From: Pelobates cultripes
Taxonomy: Eukaryota; Chordata; Amphibia; Anura; Pelobatidae
DNA length: 64,000 bases
Direction of reading: 5' to 3'
Assembly: GCA_933207985.1 (NCBI GenBank)
Contig: OW240917.1
Location: forward strand, 246,766,976-246,830,975
The notes below the pieces were generated by a model. The model was given only the letters and a program-made list of their open reading frames with translations. It was not told the origin of the DNA and searched no databases. Positions 50,172 to 64,000 of this stretch are shown here, one piece after another. The translations under genes were made by a program, and so were the position numbers. Numbering within the stretch: position 1 is the stretch's first letter; each line of letters starts with the position of its first letter.

Positions 50172-50480
50172 TTAAAGGACCACTACAGACACCCAGATCA
50201 CATTAGCTCAATGAAGTTGTCTGGGTGTCAGGTCCCTCTAGTTTTAACCCTGCAGCTGAAAACATAGCAGTTTCAGAGAAACTGCTATGTTTCACTGAGG
50301 GTTAATCCAGCCTCTAGTGGCTGTCTCACTGACAGCTGCTACAGGAGCACACTGAACGTCCACAGGAAAGCATTGAGTAATGCTTTCCTATGGGCGGTTT
50401 GAATGCATGCGCAGACGCATTCGGAGCTGAGAGGCTGAGGGATCCCCAGCGCCAAGGGAGTCCGGCGCTGGAGAAAGGTA
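50172..50480. mobile_element. TTAA-type MITE, copy 4, nested in hAT element
   Basis: TTAAAGGACCACTACAGACA then the usual GTCTGGGTGTCAGGTCCCTC and CATAGCAGTTTC / GAAACTGCTATG stems. It breaks off after GGAGAAAGGTAAGTGCTGAAG where the microsatellite starts; the right end is lost. Confidence 0.85.
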
Positions 50481-50489
50481 AGTGCTGAA

Positions 50490-51290
50490 GACACACACAC
50501 TCTCACTTACAGACGCATACACACTAGCTAACAGACACACAGATTTACTGACAGAGACACACTCAGCGACAGACATACACACACACTCACTTACAAAACA
50601 TACACTCTCATTGACAAACACACACTCACTAACAGACATCAAACAGACTCACTAACACACACACTCAGTAAGACACACACAGTAACACTCACTGACACTC
50701 ACTAGCAGACACACACACTAACACTCACACTAACACTCACTAGCAGACACACACACACTAACACTCACTAGCAGACACACACACACTAACACTCACTCTA
50801 ACATTCACACACACTCACACACACACACTCTAACACTCACACACACTCTAACACTCACACATTCTAACACACACACTCTAACACTCACACATTCTAACAC
50901 ACACACACACTCTAACACACACTAACACACACACTCACACACACACACTCTAACACACACACTCTAACACTCACACATACTAACACACACACACTCTAAC
51001 ACACACACTCACACACACTAACACTCACACACACACACTCACACACTCACACACACACACACACACGCACACTCTAACACACACACACTGTAACACACAC
51101 ACACTCACACACACACTCTAGCACTCACACACACTCTAACACTCACACACACTCTAACACTCACACATTCTAACACACACACTAACACACACACTCTAAC
51201 ACACACACACACTCTAACACACACACACTCTAACACACACACACACTAACATTAACACTCTAACTCTAACACTCACACACACACACTCTA
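50490..51290. repeat. CA-rich microsatellite (ACACTCTAACACTCAC)
   Basis: About 800 bp of ACAC runs mixed with TCTAACACTCAC and ACTAACACTC units. Frames through it on either strand are repeat artefacts. Confidence 0.95.
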
Positions 51291-51365
51291 ACATGTTTTT
51301 TTTTTAATTTAATCCCCCCAGCCTCCTTACCTTTTGGAGTGCTGGGGGGATTCCCTGGTGTCCAG

Positions 51366-51595
51366 GGGTGCTGCTGACCCCAGTTGGCGGGTGGCCGGTT
51401 GGGCAGGCGGGCGCGCGAGGGAGCACTCAGTGCTTCCTCTTCAGCTCCCTCGCGCGCCGCGTAGGGATGCCGGAGCCGGAAGATGACGTCATCTTCCGGC
51501 TCCGGTATCAGTGCGGTGCGCGAGGGAGCTGAAGAGGAAGCACTGAGTGCTCCCAGCAGCGCTCCCTTGACCGGCCACCCGCCAACAGTCGCCAA
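51366..51595. repeat. GC-rich palindrome inside hAT element
   Basis: Arms pair around GATGACGTCATC (centre at 51487/51488): GAGGGAGCACTCAGTGCTTC / GAAGCACTGAGTGCTC, and GGTTGGGC-type flanks. Contains CGCGCGAGGGAG motifs. Confidence 0.85.
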
Positions 51596-51916
51596 AGCCA
51601 ACCGGGGCCCTGGGTGGTCGGCTCCTGGGCCCCCCAGGGGAAGAGGCTGGCCCAGTGGCTACATACCGGGTCGCAGGGGCGGCCGGGCCCCCTGGTGGGC
51701 CGGGCCCGGTCGCAACCGCGACCCCTGCGACCCTGGTATGTACGCCACTGGTTAAGCATGTACTGAATATGTTCCTACCCTTACGTATCCACTTACTTAC
51801 AAAAAATTGTACACGTAACCAAGAATACCCCACTGTTATATATGTTTTTTCCACGCATGAGGACTGCCGTTGGGGTACCTCCTGCGCATGTTATATTGAA
51901 TTGCACTGCAAAAAAA

Positions 51917-52090
51917 AAATAGGTCACAGGTTGAAATCCTGGCCAGGTCAACTTAGCTGATATAATGAGTACCATCAATTGGGTAATAATAACATCTATT
52001 ACTATTCAGCTGCCGATTTGGTTAATTCCGAGAGAATGTGCTGAAAATGAACTTTGAGTCCCACTGGGAGAAAGGTGCTATATAAATACT
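51917..52090 (+). repeat. tRNA-derived SINE fragment
   Basis: B-box-like GGTCACAGGTTGAAATCCTG, then AGGTCAACTTAGCTGATA, AATTGGGTAATAATAAC, and a tail GAAAGGTGCTATATAAATAC. The first parts match 42616-42770. Confidence 0.6.
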
Positions 52091-52107
52091 AGTTATTATA
52101 TAGTCAC

Positions 52108-52160
52108 CAGAACAAATACAATAATCTGTAGTTGATATTGTTATGGTCCCTTTAAAACTA
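52108..52160. repeat. short TTAA-type MITE remnant
   Basis: AGTCACCAGAACAAATACAA ... GGTCCCTTTAAA resembles the left end of 26374-26947 (AGTCACCAGAACAACTGCAG ... CTCCCTTTAAG). Confidence 0.5.
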
Positions 52161-53018
52161 GCAAGCCCTTATCTTGTGGCATTATGTTAAATTATTTATC
52201 TTCCCTAATAAGCAGCTGTCTAATGAATGTGTCTAAGGAAAGACGCTTTTTACCCCATGGAGAATGCCATAGAAGCAGTAAGATGTGAGTAGGGACATGA
52301 TCTCAGCTGAATGTTGGTAAAAATTGTAATTAGGGACATTGTGTGTGTTTAGTTATAATTAAGTTGTGTTAGTTTTTATTCTTTTTTTTATTAAATTTTT
52401 TAAATGTATTAATATAATATGCCTTTGTTTTTTTTGTTTTTAGTAATAATTAGATTTGCTCCACAATCCCCCAATGTCCTTCCTCCCAACATCAGGGTTT
52501 CTATTTTTGCTACATTAACACAGAATGCTATGCCTTCTGGGAGTTGTAGTACATACCATAAAAAGCTGACAATTGACCTACATCTCCCAAAATTCCTCAC
52601 TCTGCCCATAAAGCCCTTCTTCTGCTTATAGGATAAGGTCAGCAGGGCTGTATAATGTCAGGTGAGCCACAGTCACTTTCTGGTTTGGTGAGAGCCCACG
52701 TTAGATGCTGTCAAGCTTGAAGAATATGAATGAATTTATTTATTTTCATATTTTTTAATTCATTATCTACATAATACAAGTTTGATACTAAAAACGAATG
52801 GTCGTATCAAACTTGGAATGCCCTTTAAGACTGTATTTTGCTATCATGTTCCAAATTAGCATATCGGTCATCCAATGAGAGATAATCACGACAGAGGTTA
52901 CATTTCTCATTGGTTGCAGAGACTTTGATATAAAGCCTTTGTCCTGTCCATTCAAAACCTGCACCTTGGACTGTATATCTTAAAGCCATCACTGTGGTAG
53001 ATTACTTTTGCCAATATA
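52161..53018. other. intergenic with a possible dispersed repeat
   Basis: No gene recognised. Bases 52480-52625 contain CTGGGAGTTGTAGT and CATCTCCCAAAATTCC as an inverted pair, which suggests a worn MITE. Confidence 0.45.
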
Positions 53019-54459
53019 TACACTGATCAGCCGCAACATTAAAACCATTGAAAGGCGAAGTGAATAACATTGATTATATTGTTTCAATGGCAATTGTCAA
53101 GGGGTGAAATATAATGGGCAGCAAGTGAACAGTCAGTTCTTGAATTTCAGGTGTTGCAAGCAGGAAAAATGGGCAATCAAAAAGACTTTGACAAGGGCCA
53201 AATATTGATGGCTAAATGACTGGATCAGAGCATCTCCAAAATGTCAAGTCTTGTGGGGTGTTCCCGGTATGCAGTGGTTAGTACCTACCAAAAGAGGTGC
53301 AACCAGTAAACCAGTGACAGGGTCATGGGTGCCCAAGGCTTATTGATGTATGTAGAGAGTGAAGGTTAGCCCGACTGGTCAGATCACACAGAAGAGCTAC
53401 TGTAGCTCAAATTGCTGAAAAACATTAAGCTGGCCATGATAGAAAGGAATCAGAACACACAGTGCATGACAGTTTTCTGCGTATGGGGCTGCATAGCCAC
53501 ATATCGGTCAGAGTGCCTATAACGAACCCTGTCCACCGATGAAAGCGCCTTCAATGGGGAAGGTTGCCTGGTCTAACGAATCATGTTTCATTTTAGATCA
53601 GGTGAATGGCTCTATGCATGTGCAGGGTAACCTGGGGAAGGAGAATGCACCATGGGAAGAAGGCAGGCCGGCAGAGGCAGTTTTATGCTCTGGAAAACCT
53701 TCGATTCTGGCATTTATGTTGATGCTGCTTTGACATGTAGCACCTACCTAGAGATTGTTATAAAGCCAAAACAAAATAATGCCCATAGAAAATAAAATTT
53801 GAAAGAAGGCAGTAAGAAAAAAATAATAATGAAGCTAAAAATAGTCTTTATTGGGAAATGTGACTATATGACAAACAACATACAAAGATGAATCCTAATA
53901 ACTAACTACTATTTACAGTTCTGTAAGATTTAGATACACATACTCTTAGAACCTTCAAACAGTCCCTACCATGATTTCATAGTCCCTTCAAATGTCCTGG
54001 ATAATGCAGAGGTTAGAGTGTACAATAAAGGACCTAACATATAGATCTCAAGATACCTAAGGATAAATACATCCCTCCCTGGCAATAATGTTTCCTGATG
54101 GCAGTGACCTCTCTCAGCAGGATAATGCACCCTGCGGCACTCCAAAAAATGTTCAGGAATGGTCTGAGGAACATGACAAAGAGTTCAAGGTGTTTCCTTG
54201 GCCTCGATATTCCCCAGATCTCAATCCGATTGAGCATTATTTGGATGTCCTGGAACAACAAATCTGATCCATGGAGGTCCCACCTCGCAACTAGCAGAAC
54301 TTAAAGGATCTGCTGCTAATGTGTTAGTTCAAAACACCATTGACACTTTCAGAGGTCTTGCAGAGTCCGTGTGTTAAGGTATCAGAGCTGTATTGTCAAT
54401 ACGAGGGTGACCTACATGATATTAGGTCGGTGCTTTTAATGTTGTAGCTGATCAGGGTA
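53019..54459 (+). mobile_element. Tc1-like transposon, decayed, with internal insert
   Basis: Left TIR TACACTGATCAGCCGCAACA and right TIR TGTTGTAGCTGATCAGGGTA. Between them is a Tc1-type transposase broken by stops and shifts: recognisable parts are WSNESCFILDQVNGSMHV near 53570 and, near 54115, a stretch read LSQQDNAP with its catalytic Asp. About 300 bp of unrelated AT-rich DNA (roughly 53761-54060) splits the gene. Confidence 0.85.
53761..54060. other. insert within the Tc1-like element
   Basis: Transposase sequence stops at CTACCTAGAGATTGTT and resumes at ATACATCCCTCCCTGGC. The 300 bp between are AT-rich and unlike the rest. No target duplication or known element was recognised. Confidence 0.5.
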
Positions 54460-55278
54460 CATGTATCTCCAGCTTAACATTTCAACATTTACAGAAGAAA
54501 GTACAAAAACACAAATCAGATCCAGTTTTGTCCCCAAAATGTAAACTTAGGTTTATTTAATGCCTTTCATTCATGACAACATACTGTTTTTATATATAAA
54601 AACCAGAGATGGTAAGCTTAAGGCACGTCGTAGACACATGCGCAGTCCACATACCATCTGTACAATGTTAAAACAGAACTATAATAATCCTTACCAGCCA
54701 TTACTAATGTACACAACATGATTGTCCCCAGAGTTTGCCGTGAAGAAAAGAATTATTAAATAAAATCGATGCACACCCTCCCTCCCCATCTTTTAATGGA
54801 GAGTAATGACAGGAAATTGAGAATAGTCCATAAATTAGAAAAAAAAAATAATCAAAATTAAAACCAACATTTGACTCTTATTTCCATCAAGTCCTGTGAA
54901 AGGTAATGCATTGTAAAGAAAGGGATGTCCGACCAAGAATGATGGTTCCATGCTGACTCTTGAACAAACTGACCCATGACGTTGAGTCGTTTTGTGCTTA
55001 TAAATAGTTCATGTAAAAAAAACCAAAAAAAAAAACCTCACAAGTCCAGGTTCAGATATATGCATCCAATTAAATTATACAAATTATCCATCGGGATACG
55101 CTATTTTCCTTCAAGGAAGTCTTCACTGTCCATTTGTTATGGTTGAATTGTCCTAGCCTTTTCACAGAAGGAACAAGCTGAAGATCTGTTTCTAGGTAAC
55201 TGTGACCAAGTGGAAATTCTTGATGAATTACATTGTTTGATAGACTTCCATGACAGTCATCACTCAGCTCTCAATCTG
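54460..55278 (-). other. EYA2 3' untranslated region (probable)
   Basis: AT-rich sequence directly downstream of the EYA2 stop on the minus strand. A candidate AATAAA (plus-strand TTTATT near 54553) could serve as the poly-A signal. The end is not certain. Confidence 0.5.
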
Positions 55279-61748
<6,470 letters not shown>

Positions 61749-64000
61749 CTAGGGGACAGAGAACAACAGTGTGATGTAAGCATTTTCATCGTATTCATTT
61801 TTTTTACACTACATCACTAAGCTTAGGTCTTTCCTTCCTGGAAGTGACTGATCACATAGGCTGTACATTTTTATTCTGGTTATGCCTAGCAGTTCACAAA
61901 CAAGATTAGCCATCACTCCCCTAGTCGGCTAACCCACACCCAGCACTCTCAGCCTTTCATTGCTGTCTAGATCGCTCAGAATCATGCTTGACAATAGTAT
62001 GATTTCAGCATTATCAGCACTGCTGACGAGGGATCAGATATCAGCACTGCTGACGAGGGATCAGACTAGGGGTGCTGGGAAAACCCAATTTGTTTTCAAA
62101 ATGCACCCAAAAAAAATGGGAATGCCAATTCATAGGGCCATTATCTAGCCATCAAGATATTCAATTGAAAACATTGTTTATATGGGTGCAAATACAAATG
62201 AAACATTCAGTTGTGCTGGGTTCTTATAAAAAAGGAAGAAAGGTTAATTTTTGTAGAAGGAAAAATGGCTCCTCCATACAATTCAATACATTTGTTACAA
62301 AGAACAAAACTGATTCATTTTAGATATTTCACTCAAATACTTAAAGATTACCATTTCTTATTAGAGCAAAACATAAAATCATTTTTCCATGACGGATTTC
62401 TTTTACATTTTTCTCAGAGAGATTTCAGACCAACGCTAAATGAGAAATCCTTTCTTTCGTCTACTTTTATAACTTATTGCCAAAATTACAGCTTTGAAAT
62501 AAAAAAAATATATATATAATTAACATTGAAGACACTCGGCTGAGAAAAATCAAGTGTCCTTGGGCTGGACGAACAGATCTGAAAAACAGACTGTAGTAAT
62601 CCTTTAAACACACCAGTGTTCAGAGTTCAGTTTGCGTGGGAACATATGTTCAGAACACTGGTGAGAATCAGCCCTAAATTCCAGGCGATGTATTTTAACA
62701 AAAAGAGTATTTTACCGTAATTAAGGGCAATAATGCCCATTACCCCCTTCACTGCACAAAAATGGCTGGTAAAGAATTCTTTTGTCTCTGTATGGTAAGT
62801 CTCAGTAAATGCAGGTGTATAGATACATAACTATAAGATATTGCTTGTAGAGAAGGTCCTGTTGATGGAGAGATATAGCAGGAATCTAAAATATTGCCTA
62901 CTTTGTAAACACATACAAGGGTAGTACTTGAACAATAGCAAATGACTTTTGCAGAAAATATCGTTTGTGCAAAAGAGAAGAGGTAATCCATTTAGACTTG
63001 AAAAAAGGAGATTTCACCTAAATGATATGTAATTCTATGCCTAAAGCCTTTTTTTTTTTTTTTAACCAGACTGTGCAGATTTAAACCAGCTAAGTACCAT
63101 GTAATTAGATAATTAGATAGCCGTGTAAACTGACAGCACTCAATATGGAAGAATCCAGATGCATGCTGGGAAAACTTGTTCTGGTTACTGTAAAAAGTTG
63201 TGCAAGTTTACATGGGGTTTGCTTACTAAACACTGAACTGTTGAGAACTGTAGTGGATTGAAAACTAAATTGAAAAATATCGGCTAAAATATTCGTAGCT
63301 GTTTTTTTTTTTTTAAACCAGGTATTTTTGCCTAAATGACGCCATTTGGGTTCACTAAAGCTTGGTGGTTAGCGAATACGCCCTATGGTTTGTTGGTAAG
63401 AAAATAATCTTAAAATCATTTTAAGACTTGCAAACACGAGATGAAGTCAACACTTAATGTTCTTTTTAGTTAATGTAGAGGTTTTCTTAAGGTGTGATTT
63501 AGGGAGATTTTTGGTTTATGAAAGATTTATAAAAAAAATAGGCACTAAATATTTTTGGACATTTACACATAGACAAAACTTACATTTTCTAGTTAAACAA
63601 ATAAATCTTCTAAGCTATGCAATATATGGTAAAAGAAATAACATGGAAACAATTAAGACTACAATTAAAAGGAACATATTTATAGAGTTACAAAACATTT
63701 TTTGTGGGTTTTTTAAACTCTTGGCAAGTTCTCTATGCCGCTGGCAAAAAACAATTAAACATAGTAAAAAATTAAGCCAATCGCTTGCTAATATAAACAA
63801 TGTGAATGTGTTGAGATGTTCTACGCTCATAATGTTATTACTTAAAAACCATGCTTTTAATTTTTATTGCTTTGAAAAAAAAATGTAAAAAAATGAAAGC
63901 GCAGGTTCAAGGCTTATAAATCCTTTGTGTTGGCAATTACAATTCTTGGAATCAGAATTAGAGACATTGTATCTGGGACACCTTTAATTGGCAAAAAAAA
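61749..64000 (-). other. EYA2 intron (upstream part), nothing firm
   Basis: AT-rich. No further EYA2 exon seen. A 27-bp unit (TATCAGCACTGCTGACGAGG ...) occurs twice in tandem at 62012-62066. Poly-T runs at 63049-63063 and 63303-63314. Confidence 0.55.

Larger units (their letters stand above)
50007..51750. mobile_element. hAT-type element with CA-rich microsatellite, 8-bp duplication
   Basis: 1,744 bp. Ends CAGTGGCGTACACATG and CATACC-complement GGTATGTACGCCACTG, flanked by exact GTTAAGCA (49999-50006, 51751-51758). Inside, in order: GC-rich left part, a MITE fragment (50172-50480), about 800 bp of CA/CTAACACTCACA repeat (50490-51290), and a GC-rich 230-bp palindrome (51366-51595). No transposase frame; non-autonomous. 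Confidence 0.93.

Noticed and set aside
51483..51854. GC-rich frames of 90-121 codons
   Set aside because: Fall within the palindrome at the right end of the hAT element and its flank.

Overview
The window looks like nuclear DNA from an amphibian, most likely a frog or toad. It carries the 3' ends of two convergent vertebrate genes separated by about 28 kb of repeat-rich DNA. The anuran guess is an inference. It rests on near-mammalian protein sequence, moderate-size introns, and the mix of repeats: many TTAA-flanked inverted-repeat MITEs of the TTAAAGG type, a DIRS-type retrotransposon, Tc1-like and hAT-like elements, and tRNA-derived SINE pieces. No species can be named from this.

Left part (1-28.5 kb, + strand): ZMYND8 (also RACK7/PRKCBP1), a chromatin reader. 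Nineteen exons from 1920 to 27214 join in frame into 1,117 codons plus a stop. They give PHD finger, bromodomain, zinc module, PWWP, a long acidic and low-complexity middle, a coiled coil, a MYND zinc finger and a short C-terminal tail. The N-terminal exons lie upstream of the window. Introns hold repeats, including an L1-like insertion with a 13-bp target duplication, a small hAT MITE with an 8-bp duplication, and a 292-bp almost perfect palindrome.

Middle (28.5-54.5 kb): no host gene was recognised. The main residents are a 4-kb DIRS element at 30741-34759 (inverted terminal repeats, an internal complementary region, an intact-looking tyrosine recombinase, but broken gag and deleted reverse transcriptase); several TTAA-type MITEs; three hAT elements with perfect 8-bp duplications (one carrying an 800-bp CA-rich microsatellite); two Tc1-like copies; retroposon insertions; and a roughly 2.2-kb fold-back structure whose two arms are G/C-rich minisatellite arrays in opposite orientation (45.0-47.2 kb).

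Right part (54.5-64 kb, - strand): the last four coding exons of EYA2, an eyes-absent family phosphatase and transcriptional co-activator. A further hAT copy with a 700-bp TG-rich microsatellite and a 613-bp MITE sit in its last intron. ZMYND8 and EYA2 are neighbours and convergent in mammals too, so the host gene order looks conserved while the space between has filled with mobile DNA. I see no bacterial-type systems, CRISPR arrays or rRNA genes, and no convincing intact tRNA gene.
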